Shown: positions 38,077 through 46,183 of the stretch, one piece after another | Numbering within the stretch: the first letter of the stretch is position 1 | Layout: the number at the start of each line of letters is the position of its first letter | Source of the DNA: Bradyrhizobium sp. sBnM-33 | Lineage (GTDB): Bacteria > Pseudomonadota > Alphaproteobacteria > Rhizobiales > Xanthobacteraceae | Assembly (NCBI RefSeq): GCF_032917945.1 | Contig: NZ_CP136624.1 | Location: 7,192,001 to 7,256,000, forward strand | DNA: 64,000 bases | Reading direction: 5' to 3' | Notes under the pieces: model-generated | Seen by the model: the letters and a program-made list of their open reading frames with translations, nothing else | Databases searched by the model: none | What the model was told of the DNA's origin: nothing | Program-made: the position numbers and the translations under genes

Positions 38077-38157
38077 GATCTATCTCCTCATTTCGCCAGT
38101 GTGGCATCGGCAACCGAGATGACCGATGAGCATGTCTGCCTCCTCACTCTGCCGGTG
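38063..38157. repeat. Imperfect tandem duplication of the urtD start region
   Basis: Copy A at 38063-38101 and copy B at 38120-38157 both read TGACCGATGAGCATG followed by a purine-rich SD (on the minus strand) and the GCC(A/G)GTG block. They differ by a few substitutions and one indel. The ATGs are exactly 57 bases (19 codons) apart. Confidence 0.8.
38080..38133 (-). CDS. 17-codon micro-ORF upstream of urtD
   Basis: The duplicated start copy gives MLIGHLGCRCHTGEMRR then TAG. It has its own strong SD (AGGAGG, five bases from ATG 38133) overlapping the urtC stop. Its first five residues equal those of UrtD. It is in the same frame as urtD, so only the TAG separates it from a 19-codon N-terminal extension of UrtD. 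It probably couples urtC and urtD translation. Whether the peptide itself matters is unknown. Confidence 0.5.
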   Translation of the reverse strand: MLIGHLGCRCHTGEMRR

Positions 38158-39289
38158 CACCGTCGGCGACGGAATTGCCGGTCCACGCGCCCGACTTTGA
38201 TTTGCGCCATGCCAACAGCCGATCGATACGCGGCTGAACGTAATCAGCCCAGAGTCCCGACAGACCGTTCGGGAAGGCCAGCACGACCGCGATGAACAGC
38301 GCGCCGAGGCCGAACAACCAAAGCTGCGGGAATGATTCCGAAAGGCTGGTTTTGGCAAAATTTACCAGCAGCGCTCCCCACACCGCGCCGAAAATCGACA
38401 TCCGGCCGCCGACTGCGGTGTAGATCACCATTTCGATCGACGGCACGATGCCGACAAAGGACGGCGACATGAACCCGACATTGAGCGCAAACATGGCGCC
38501 CCCTATCGCGGCGAAGATCGCAGCCATGCAGAAGGCGAAAATCTTGAAGTTGGCGACGCTGTAGCCGGAGAAGCGGACGCGATCTTCCTGCTCGCGCATC
38601 GCCACCAGGATGCGGCCAAGCTTTGTCAGCCGGATGAACTGCGCGATGAGGATGCAGCCGAACAGCAGGAACACTTCAAAGAAATAAAGGATGACCTTGG
38701 CGTGGTCCGGCCTGATGTCCCATCCCTTCAGCGTACGCAGGTCGGTCATGCCGTTGATGCCGCCGGTGTAGCCCTGCTGCCCGACGATCAGAATGGTCAG
38801 GATGGCGGCGACGGCCTGGGTGATGATCGCGAAATAGGTGCCGCCGACACGGCGCTTGAACATCGCCGTGCCGATGATCAGGGCGAAGAGGCCTGGGACC
38901 AGGATGATGGCGAGAACGGTGAAGGTGAGACTGTGGAATGGCTGCCAGAACAGCGGCAGCGCAGTGATCTGATTCCAGTCCATGAAATCCGGAATGCCGG
39001 GCGTGGACTGGATCTTGGTGTTCTCCACGCTCGATGCCTCCAGCTTGAGGAACATCGCCATGCAGTAGCCGCCGAGGCCGAAGAACACGCCCTGCCCCAG
39101 GCTCAGGATGCCGCCATATCCCCAGCACAGCACGAGGCCGATCGCGACAAAGGCGTAAGTCAGATACTTCGCGACCAGGTTGAGACGGAACACATCCAGC
39201 GACAGCGGCAGGATCACGAACAGGACCAGACCCAGTGCAACGAAACCAATGAGCTCGGATCGATTGAAGAAGCGCGAGTTGATGATCAT
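38144..39289 (-). CDS. urtC: Urea/short-chain amide ABC transporter permease UrtC
   Basis: A 381-residue LivM-type permease with about ten membrane helices. GYGGILSLGQGVFFGLGGYCMAM near residue 60 and VGGRMSIFGAVWGALLVNF near 300 are UrtC hallmarks. The 40-residue C-terminal tail is polar. It forms the channel with UrtB and lies 17 bases after urtB. Confidence 0.95.
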   Translation of the reverse strand: MIINSRFFNRSELIGFVALGLVLFVILPLSLDVFRLNLVAKYLTYAFVAIGLVLCWGYGGILSLGQGVFFGLGGYCMAMFLKLEASSVENTKIQSTPGIPDFMDWNQITALPLFWQPFHSLTFTVLAIILVPGLFALIIGTAMFKRRVGGTYFAIITQAVAAILTILIVGQQGYTGGINGMTDLRTLKGWDIRPDHAKVILYFFEVFLLFGCILIAQFIRLTKLGRILVAMREQEDRVRFSGYSVANFKIFAFCMAAIFAAIGGAMFALNVGFMSPSFVGIVPSIEMVIYTAVGGRMSIFGAVWGALLVNFAKTSLSESFPQLWLFGLGALFIAVVLAFPNGLSGLWADYVQPRIDRLLAWRKSKSGAWTGNSVADGAPAE

Positions 39290-39306
39290 GACCGTGCCTG
39301 CTTTCG

Positions 39307-40233
39307 CTATTTGCGGACCTTGAGGGCGAACAGCCCCTGCGGCCGCAGCATCAGAATTCCGACGACGGCGAGAAGCGTGAGCACCTTGGCCATCGAGCCC
39401 GACATGAAGAACTCCAGCGTCGACTGGGTCTGCGAGATCGAGAAGGCGGAAGCGATGGTGCCGAGCAGGCTAGCGGCGCCGCCGAACACGACCACCAGGA
39501 AGGTATCGACGATATAGAGCTGGCCTGACGTGGGCCCGGTCGAACCGATCATGGTGAACGCGCTTCCGGCGATGCCGGCGATCCCGCAACCGAGGCCGTA
39601 GGTGTAGCGATCAACTTTTTCGGTATTGATGCCGACGGCCCCGGCCATGATCCGGTTCTGCACGACCGCGCGGACCTGACGGCCCCAGCGCGACTTGTAA
39701 ATGACGTAAGCGACCGCGCACGTGATCGAAACGGTGAGGCCCATCACGAAGATGCCGTTGATCGGCACCTCGATGCTGTCGGTCACCTTGAGCGAGCCCA
39801 GCATCCACTGCGGCAGCTCGACGCCGACTTCGCGCGCGCCGAAGACAGAGCGATAGGCCTGCTGCAGTATCAGGCTGAGGCCCCATGTGGCGAGCAGCGT
39901 GTCGAGCGGGCGCTTGTAGAGATGACGGATCAGCACCCACTCCACCACCATTCCAAGCGCGCCGGAGGCGAGGAAGGCCAGCATCATCGCGAGAAAGAAA
40001 TAGCCGCTGAAAAGACCTGGCAGATAGCTCTGGAATAAGTTCGACGTCATCCAGGTGACGTAGGCCCCTAGGATCATGAACTCGCCATGCGCCATGTTGA
40101 TGACGCCCATCTGGCCGAAGATGATGGCAAGTCCGAGCGCCATCAACACGTAGACGGAAAACAGGATCAGGCCCGCAAAGCCCTGCATGACGAAGATGGA
40201 GCCCAGGTCGCCAATCGAATAGTCGCCGAACAT
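39307..40233 (-). CDS. urtB: Urea/short-chain amide ABC transporter permease UrtB
   Basis: A 308-residue LivH-type permease, eight or so membrane helices, with FGQMGVINMAHGEFMILGAY near residues 40-60 and VVVFGGAASLLGTIASAF near 250. ATG 40233 has GGAG seven bases upstream; the frame open to 40314 adds nothing family-like. About 120 bases separate it from urtA. Confidence 0.95.
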   Translation of the reverse strand: MFGDYSIGDLGSIFVMQGFAGLILFSVYVLMALGLAIIFGQMGVINMAHGEFMILGAYVTWMTSNLFQSYLPGLFSGYFFLAMMLAFLASGALGMVVEWVLIRHLYKRPLDTLLATWGLSLILQQAYRSVFGAREVGVELPQWMLGSLKVTDSIEVPINGIFVMGLTVSITCAVAYVIYKSRWGRQVRAVVQNRIMAGAVGINTEKVDRYTYGLGCGIAGIAGSAFTMIGSTGPTSGQLYIVDTFLVVVFGGAASLLGTIASAFSISQTQSTLEFFMSGSMAKVLTLLAVVGILMLRPQGLFALKVRK

Positions 40234-40353
40234 CTGACTTCTCCGCCGGAGGAAGGTCCCGCGTCGCGAGAGAATTCGCGACGCGGGGTCGTCAAGCGCG
40301 GATTGACGGTCCACGCCAGGGAGCGGTTGAAAAGTTGCGGGAAGGCTCCGCGC

Positions 40354-41613
40354 TTATTGGTAGCCCTTCGGGAACGGATCGGGCTCGATCAGGTCGGCGG
40401 TCTCGAAGATCAGCTCGAACTGACCATCGAGCTTGGCGCGCCCGACGCGGGTCTTCGACCAGAGGTGATGGTTTTCATGGATGCGCACGTAGCCTTCGGG
40501 CGCCTGCTTGAATTCCACGCCGGGCGAAGCGGCTGCGATCTTGTCGACGTCGAAGCTGCCGGCCTTCTCGCAGGTTAACTTCCACAGCCACGGGCCGAGA
40601 TAGCCGGCCTGCGTCACGTCGCCGATCACGGTCTTCTCGCCCCACATCTTCTTGAAGGCGGGAACGAACGTCTTGTTGTTGGCATTGTCGAGCGACTGGA
40701 AGTACTTCATGCAGGCATAGGCGCCCGCGATGTTCTCGCCACCGATGCCGTCGATCTCGTCTTCGGTCACCGAAATCGTCAAGAGCGCCTGTTTCGACAG
40801 GTCGACGCCGGCCGCCTTAAGCTGCTTGTAGAAGGCGACGTTGGAGCCGCCGACCACGTCGGTGAAGATGACATCGGGCTTGGTCAGCTTGATCTTGTTG
40901 ATCACTGAATTGAACTGGGTGCTGCCGAGCGCGTAATATTCTTCGCCGACCACCTTGCCCTTCAGCACGTTCTCGACGTGCTTGCGCGCGATCTTGTTTG
41001 AGGTGCGCGGCCAGATGTAGTCCGAACCGATGAAGAAGAACGATTTGGCGCCCTTCTCCTTGGCGATCCAGTTCAACCCGGCGAGGATCTGCTGGGTCGC
41101 TTCCTGGCCGGTGTAGATGACGTTCTTGGATTGCTCGAGACCTTCATAGAAGGTCGGATAGTACAGCATGCCATTGTACTGCTCGACCACCGGCAGCACC
41201 GCCTTGCGCGAGGCTGAAGTCCAGCAGCCCATGATCGCCGCGACCTTGTCGTTGACGAGCAGCTTCTTGGCTTTTTCCGCAAACGTCGGCCAGTCGCTGG
41301 CGCCGTCTTCCTGGATGAACTTGATCTTGCGCCCGAGCACGCCGCCGGCGGCATTGATCTGCTCGATCGCGAGCTTTTCGGCCTGAATCGAACCCGTCTC
41401 CGAGATCGCCATCGTGCCGGTGGCCGAGTGCAGGATGCCGACGGTGACCTCCGTATCGGTGACCGCGAGACCCGTGGTGTTGACGGTGGCGGTTGCGGGA
41501 CCTGCCCCGAATGAGGGCCGAGGAAGGATCGAAACGAGCGGCAGCGCCGCCGCGCCCATCAGCAGTTTGCGGCGAAGCGGAGACTGCAGGCCCCTGTTTG
41601 GTTCGTCTGACAT
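40354..41613 (-). CDS. urtA: Urea/short-chain amide-binding protein UrtA (FmdD-like)
   Basis: A 419-residue type-I periplasmic binding protein, Peripla_BP_5 (UrtA/FmdD/AmiC) group. A Tat-type leader SPLRRKLLMGAAALP occurs near residues 11-25. The mature region begins DTEVTVGILHSATGTMAISE, the classic UrtA opening. Linkage to formamidase and amidase and the lack of urease genes favour amides as ligand, as for Methylophilus FmdD, though urea is not excluded. ATG 41613 (GGGGTG upstream) is preferred over GTG 41619. First gene of the importer operon. Confidence 0.94.
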   Translation of the reverse strand: MSDEPNRGLQSPLRRKLLMGAAALPLVSILPRPSFGAGPATATVNTTGLAVTDTEVTVGILHSATGTMAISETGSIQAEKLAIEQINAAGGVLGRKIKFIQEDGASDWPTFAEKAKKLLVNDKVAAIMGCWTSASRKAVLPVVEQYNGMLYYPTFYEGLEQSKNVIYTGQEATQQILAGLNWIAKEKGAKSFFFIGSDYIWPRTSNKIARKHVENVLKGKVVGEEYYALGSTQFNSVINKIKLTKPDVIFTDVVGGSNVAFYKQLKAAGVDLSKQALLTISVTEDEIDGIGGENIAGAYACMKYFQSLDNANNKTFVPAFKKMWGEKTVIGDVTQAGYLGPWLWKLTCEKAGSFDVDKIAAASPGVEFKQAPEGYVRIHENHHLWSKTRVGRAKLDGQFELIFETADLIEPDPFPKGYQ

Positions 41614-41669
41614 GAGCACCCCATTTTTGTTCGAGAACGCTTATTGGTCAGGCGAGGATTGCCCAGAAT

Positions 41670-41682
41670 TGTGCACTGCACA
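41670..41682. promoter_or_regulatory. Perfect 13-base dyad in the urtA/kinase divergent gap
   Basis: TGTGCACTGCACA (TGTGCA-C-TGCACA) lies 57 bases before the urtA ATG and about 50 bases upstream of the sigma-54-like promoter of the kinase gene. Half-site GTGC...GCAC is the reverse of the NtrC box order. It is a candidate operator for the LuxR-type regulator or another activator. Confidence 0.4.
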
Positions 41683-41693
41683 GATACGTGGGA

Positions 41694-41713
41694 TTGCGTA
41701 TACTGCACCGCAA
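41694..41713. promoter_or_regulatory. Interrupted dyad TTGCG-N10-CGCAA
   Basis: TTGCG at 41694-41698 and CGCAA at 41709-41713 surround TATACTGCAC. It sits between the TGTGCACTGCACA dyad and the sigma-54-like promoter, in the position of an upstream activator site. Confidence 0.3.
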
Positions 41714-41730
41714 AATAGCGACGTAGGTTT

Positions 41731-41747
41731 CTGGTACGGAGTTTGCT
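41731..41747 (+). promoter_or_regulatory. Sigma-54-like promoter of the permease-kinase gene
   Basis: CTGGTACGGAGTTTGCT matches YTGGCACGRNNNTTGCW at all but one position (T for C in TGGCAC). The invariant GG (-24) and GC (-12) are kept with correct ten-base spacing. Predicted transcript start is near 41758, giving a ~28-base leader with an AGGAG before the GTG at 41786. This suggests nitrogen (NtrC/RpoN) control. Confidence 0.6.
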
Positions 41748-41785
41748 GGGCCAAGCGGGTCGGTCGAACTGGGCAGGAGTTGCAG

Positions 41786-44700
41786 GTGGCAGGGCGGCAG
41801 CGGATAGACCGCGTAAGGCGCCAATATAACCAATGGGTCGCGAACCAGACGCTGGAAGACTACGCACTCCGCTTCACCGCCAAGAGCGCGCGGCGATGGT
41901 CTGCCGCCCGCGTCGCCAATACCGCGCTTGGCGCGATCTCTTTTCTCGCCCTGGAGGCGATCGGCGGCACCATTACGCTGAATTACGGCGCCATCAATGC
42001 CACCGTTGCCATCCTGGTCGTCAGCGTCATCATCTTCCTCTGCGGCCTGCCGATTGCCTATCATGCCGCCAAATGCGGCATCGATATCGATCTGCTGACC
42101 CGCGGTGCCGGCTTCGGCTATATCGGCTCGACCATCACCTCGCTGATCTATGCTTCCTTCACCTTCATTTTCTTCGCGATCGAGGCGGTTATCATGGCTG
42201 CGGCGCTCGAGATGTGCTTCGGCATCCCGCGGCCGCTCGGCTATCTCATCAGCTCCGTCATCATCATCCCGCTGGTGACTTACGGCATCACGCTGATCAG
42301 CCGCTTTCAATTGTGGACACAGCCGCTCTGGATCGTCCTGCACATTCTCCCCTTCGTTGCGATCGCCTATGCCAATCCCCAATCGTTCACGGAATGGCGG
42401 AAGTTCGCCGGCGAACACGGCGACGCCGGTGGCCATCTCGATCTCCTGTTGTTCGGCACAGCCGCCTCGGTGGTGTTTTCGCTTGTTGCGCAGATCGGCG
42501 AGCAGGTCGACTTCCTGCGGTTTCTGCCCCGCGACCGCCGCACGTCGCGGACGTCGTGGTGGATTGCGCTGCTCAGCGCCGGCCCCGGCTGGATCATTTT
42601 CGGCGCGCTCAAGCTGCTCCTTGGCTCGTTCCTCGCCTACTTCGCGCTGAGCCATGGCGTCTCCAGCGAGCAGGCCGCCGAGCCCGCGCATATGTATCTC
42701 GAGGCGTTCCGTTACGTGCTGTCGCAGCCGGACATGGCGCTGGCGCTGACCGGCACCTTCGTCATTCTCTCGCAGATCAAGATCAACGTCACCAACGCCT
42801 ATGCCGGCTCGATCGCCTGGTCGAACTTCTTCTCGCGGCTGACGCATAGCCATCCCGGCCGTGTGGTGTGGCTCGTCTTCAACGTCTTGGTGGCGCTGCT
42901 ATTGATGGAGATCGGCGTCTACAAGGCGCTGGAGCAGACGCTGGCGCTTTACTCCAACGTGGCGATTGCCTGGGTCGGCGCGCTGGTCGCCGATCTCGTC
43001 GTCAATAAGCCGCTCGGCTTGCGGCCGCAACACATCGAGTTCAAGCGCGCGCATCTCTACGACATCAATCCGGTCGGCGTCGGCGCCATGACCATCGCCA
43101 CTGTGGTCTCGATCAGCGCGTTCTACGGCCTGTTCGGGCCGACGGCGAAGGCGCTGTCCGCCTTCGTCGCGCTCGCTGTCGCTTTCATCGCCGCGCCGCT
43201 GATCGCCTGGGCGACCGACGGAAAATATTACATCGCGCGAAAGCCGAAGCGGAGCTGGCAGAACCTGGAATCGATTCAGTGCTGTATCTGCGAGCATTCG
43301 TTCGAGCCGGAGGACATGGCCTCCTGCCCCGCCTATGCCGGGCCGATCTGCTCGCTGTGCTGTACGCTCGATGCGCGCTGCCACGATCTCTGCAAGCCGC
43401 ATGCGCGGGCCGGCGCGCAGGTCTCGGACATGCTAGGGAAACTGTTGCCGGAGGCGATCTACACGCGGATCAATTCGCAGTTCGGGCATTATCTCGGCGT
43501 GTTCGCGGTATCCGCCGGCCTCGTCGGGCTGACGCTGGGGCTGATCTATCTGCAGACCTCGGCGACGATTCCCAGCGGAGATTTTGCGCCGGCGGACGTG
43601 CTGTGGAAGGTGTTCTTCGCGCTCACCATCATCATCGGCGTGGTGGCGTGGCTTTTCGTGCTGGCGCAGGAGAGCCGCCGTGCGGCGGAGGCGGAAACGC
43701 GGCGGCAGACGGCGCTGTTGATCCAGGAAATCGACGCGCACAAGCGCACCGATGCCGAGTTGCAGCGCGCCAAGGAAGTCGCGGAGTCCGCCAACCTCGC
43801 CAAGAGCCGCTATGTGGTGGGATTGAGTCACGAGCTGCGCTCGCCGCTGAACGCCATCAGCGGCTATGCGCAATTGCTGGAGCAGGATTCCAACCTCCCC
43901 GCAAAGCCCCGCGACCAAGTGCGGGTGGTCCGGCGCAGCGCCGACCATTTGTCAGGACTGATCGACGGCATCCTCGATATCTCCAAAATCGAAGCAGGCC
44001 GGCTTTATCTGTCGCGCGACGAGGTCCGCCTGAGCGAATTTCTCGATCAGCTCGTCGGGATGTTTCGCGTTCAGGCCGCTGCCAAGGGCATCGACTTCAT
44101 CTTCAAGCGGCCTTCGGTGCTGCCGCTCGTCGTCTATGCCGATGAGAAACGGCTGCGACAGGTTCTGATCAACCTGCTGTCGAATGCACTGAAGTTTACG
44201 CAGACCGGCAGCGTGCAGTTCGTCGTGCATTACCGCAGCCCCGTTGCGGAGTTCGAGATCATCGATACTGGCCCCGGCATCCAGCCCGACGACCTCGAAC
44301 GCATTTTTGCGCCGTTCGAGCGCGGCGCGCTTGGCGTCTCGCAGCCGCAGACCGGCACCGGGCTTGGATTGACCATCAGCCGACTCCTCGCCGGCGTGAT
44401 GGGCGGCGACATCAGGGTAACGAGCGAGGTCGGTAGCGGCAGCACGTTTCGGGTGAAAATCCTGCTGTCGGAAGTGACCAATCCGACGCGGATCGCGCCG
44501 GTGCAGGCGCCGATCTTCGGTTACCACGGGCCGCGCAAGACGATACTGATCACCGACGATGATCCCACTCACCGCGATCTCCTGCGCGAGGTGCTCACGC
44601 CGCTCGGCTTTATCCTGCTCAGCGCGCCCGATGGACCCGGCTGCCTCGCCCTGGCGCAGCATTGCCGGCCTGATCTGTTCCTGCTCGACATCTCGATGGC

Positions 44701-45157
44701 CGGCATGGACGGATGGACGGCTGCAGAAACGCTGCGCGCGAGCGGCCATCACCAGGCCCGTATGCTGATGGTGTCGGCGAGCGCGCTTGAAGCGCATGGC
44801 GCGCCGTTGGCGCAACCGTTCCACGACGGTTACCTGATGAAGCCGATCGATATTCCGAAGCTGCTCGAAACCATCCGGCAATTGCTGAAGCTCGAATGGC
44901 AGTATGAGGCCGGCGAAGTCCCTGCCCCACATTGGAGGCCGGAGACAGGCTCGCGGCCGCCAGTAAAACATGTCGAGGAACTGATCGGACTCGGGCAACT
45001 GGGTTACGTCCGCGCGATCCAGGTCAAGCTCGACGAGATCGGCAGCGATTATCCTGAACACGCCGACTTCGTGTCGCAAATGCGCGCATTGATCGACCGC
45101 TTCGATCTCGATCAGTACATGGCGACGCTCAAAACCCTGCACAGCTATGATCATTGA
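41786..45157 (+). CDS. Hybrid histidine kinase with an NCS1-type permease sensor domain
   Basis: A 1123-residue fusion. Residues ~20-475 form a multi-helix region like NCS1 purine/cytosine/hydantoin permeases. 499-539 is a knuckle with nine cysteines (C499, 500, 502, 514, 522, 525, 526, 532, 536). 570-627 contains two more helices, 630-670 a coiled linker, then HisKA (H682 in SHELRSPLNA) and HATPase (N800, DTGPG 827-831, GTGLGL 857-862). A receiver domain follows (D924/D925, D968, K1019) with a ~100-residue helical tail. GTG 41786 has AGGAG at six bases; the frame upstream overlaps urtA antisense. It likely senses a transported nitrogen compound, as CbrA does with a different permease type. 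It overlaps the regulator gene by 11 bases. Confidence 0.88.
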   Translation: MAGRQRIDRVRRQYNQWVANQTLEDYALRFTAKSARRWSAARVANTALGAISFLALEAIGGTITLNYGAINATVAILVVSVIIFLCGLPIAYHAAKCGIDIDLLTRGAGFGYIGSTITSLIYASFTFIFFAIEAVIMAAALEMCFGIPRPLGYLISSVIIIPLVTYGITLISRFQLWTQPLWIVLHILPFVAIAYANPQSFTEWRKFAGEHGDAGGHLDLLLFGTAASVVFSLVAQIGEQVDFLRFLPRDRRTSRTSWWIALLSAGPGWIIFGALKLLLGSFLAYFALSHGVSSEQAAEPAHMYLEAFRYVLSQPDMALALTGTFVILSQIKINVTNAYAGSIAWSNFFSRLTHSHPGRVVWLVFNVLVALLLMEIGVYKALEQTLALYSNVAIAWVGALVADLVVNKPLGLRPQHIEFKRAHLYDINPVGVGAMTIATVVSISAFYGLFGPTAKALSAFVALAVAFIAAPLIAWATDGKYYIARKPKRSWQNLESIQCCICEHSFEPEDMASCPAYAGPICSLCCTLDARCHDLCKPHARAGAQVSDMLGKLLPEAIYTRINSQFGHYLGVFAVSAGLVGLTLGLIYLQTSATIPSGDFAPADVLWKVFFALTIIIGVVAWLFVLAQESRRAAEAETRRQTALLIQEIDAHKRTDAELQRAKEVAESANLAKSRYVVGLSHELRSPLNAISGYAQLLEQDSNLPAKPRDQVRVVRRSADHLSGLIDGILDISKIEAGRLYLSRDEVRLSEFLDQLVGMFRVQAAAKGIDFIFKRPSVLPLVVYADEKRLRQVLINLLSNALKFTQTGSVQFVVHYRSPVAEFEIIDTGPGIQPDDLERIFAPFERGALGVSQPQTGTGLGLTISRLLAGVMGGDIRVTSEVGSGSTFRVKILLSEVTNPTRIAPVQAPIFGYHGPRKTILITDDDPTHRDLLREVLTPLGFILLSAPDGPGCLALAQHCRPDLFLLDISMAGMDGWTAAETLRASGHHQARMLMVSASALEAHGAPLAQPFHDGYLMKPIDIPKLLETIRQLLKLEWQYEAGEVPAPHWRPETGSRPPVKHVEELIGLGQLGYVRAIQVKLDEIGSDYPEHADFVSQMRALIDRFDLDQYMATLKTLHSYDH

Positions 45158-46076
45158 ACCAAAAAAGCGCGACGTCGCTCTCGTCGTCGACGACTCTCCG
45201 GAGACGCTGCGGCTCTTGACCGACGCACTCGACGGCGCAGGCATGACCGTCATGGTCGCACTCGACGGCGCTTCCGCCATGCGGATCATCGACCAGATCA
45301 CGCCTGACATCGTGCTGCTCGACGCCGTGATGCCGGGGATGGATGGATTCGAGACCTGCCGGCGGCTGAAGCGCGACGCCGGGCTCGATCATGTGCCGAT
45401 CATCTTCATGACGGGCCTTGCGGAAACCGAGCACATCGTGCGTGGGCTGGAGGCGGGCGGCGTCGACTATGTAACAAAACCGATCGCGGTCGAGGAGATG
45501 CTGGCGCGCATCCGCGTTCACCTCGCCAACGCCCGGCTAACCCAGAGCGCCCGCGCCGCACTCGACGTCTCCGGCCGCTATCTGCTCGCGGTGAATGCCG
45601 CGGGCAAGATCATGTGGGCGACGCCGCAGGCGCAAAAGCTGCTGTCGGACACGCTTTCCGCCGGCGGCGACGACGACGTGGTGCTGCCGGACCCGATTCC
45701 GCAATGGCTCGATGAGGCGCGCAAGGGCAAGGCCGGCACGAAGACGACCGTCATGGCAGCGTTACCCGGCAACGAGCAGCTTCGCCTGCAGTATATGGGG
45801 AAGCTCGGCTCGAACGAATTCCTGCTGCGGCTGGCGAGAGATTCCGGCGCGGATACACCATCGGAATTCTCCAGCGAACTTGGCCTCACGACGCGCGAGG
45901 GCGAGGTGCTGTCGTGGCTGTCCAAGGGCAAGACCAACCGCGACATCGCGCAAATCTTGGGACTCTCGCCGCGCACCGTCGACAAGCATCTCGAGCAGAT
46001 CTACTCCAAGCTCGGCGTCGAGAACCGCACCGCGGCGGCGGCGATCGCCGTGAATGCGAGGAACAGGAAGGGGTGA
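45147..46076 (+). CDS. LuxR-type response regulator
   Basis: A 309-residue regulator. The receiver domain is at 10-125 (D15/D16, phospho-acceptor D59 in VLLDAVMPG, K111), the middle region (~130-240) is PAS-like (YLLAVNAAGKIMWATPQAQ), and a LuxR/FixJ helix-turn-helix is at ~245-305 (LTTREGEVLSWLSKGKTNRDIAQILGLSPRTV). Its ATG lies inside the kinase gene (11-base overlap), so it is the cognate partner. Probable targets are the divergent urt-fmd-ami operon and perhaps the nitrate genes. Confidence 0.92.
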   Translation: MIIEPKKRDVALVVDDSPETLRLLTDALDGAGMTVMVALDGASAMRIIDQITPDIVLLDAVMPGMDGFETCRRLKRDAGLDHVPIIFMTGLAETEHIVRGLEAGGVDYVTKPIAVEEMLARIRVHLANARLTQSARAALDVSGRYLLAVNAAGKIMWATPQAQKLLSDTLSAGGDDDVVLPDPIPQWLDEARKGKAGTKTTVMAALPGNEQLRLQYMGKLGSNEFLLRLARDSGADTPSEFSSELGLTTREGEVLSWLSKGKTNRDIAQILGLSPRTVDKHLEQIYSKLGVENRTAAAAIAVNARNRKG

Positions 46077-46080
46077 GGTG

Positions 46081-46165
46081 CCGTCATTGCGAGCGCAGCG
46101 AAGCAATCCATAGCTCCGCGCGCCGAGCCATGGATTGCTTCGTCGCTTCGCTCCTCGCAATGACG
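46081..46165. repeat. Palindromic intergenic repeat (family A)
   Basis: CCGTCATTGCGAGCGCAGCG and CGCTCCTCGCAATGACG arms, filling the space between the converging response-regulator and nasC genes. It probably limits read-through in both directions. Confidence 0.88.
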
Positions 46166-46183
46166 CCTGAGGACCCAGCATGC

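Noticed and set aside
41414..41785. 124-codon N-terminal extension of the permease-kinase
   Set aside because: It is antisense to urtA and the promoter gap; SD-supported GTG 41786 begins at the first family-like residues.
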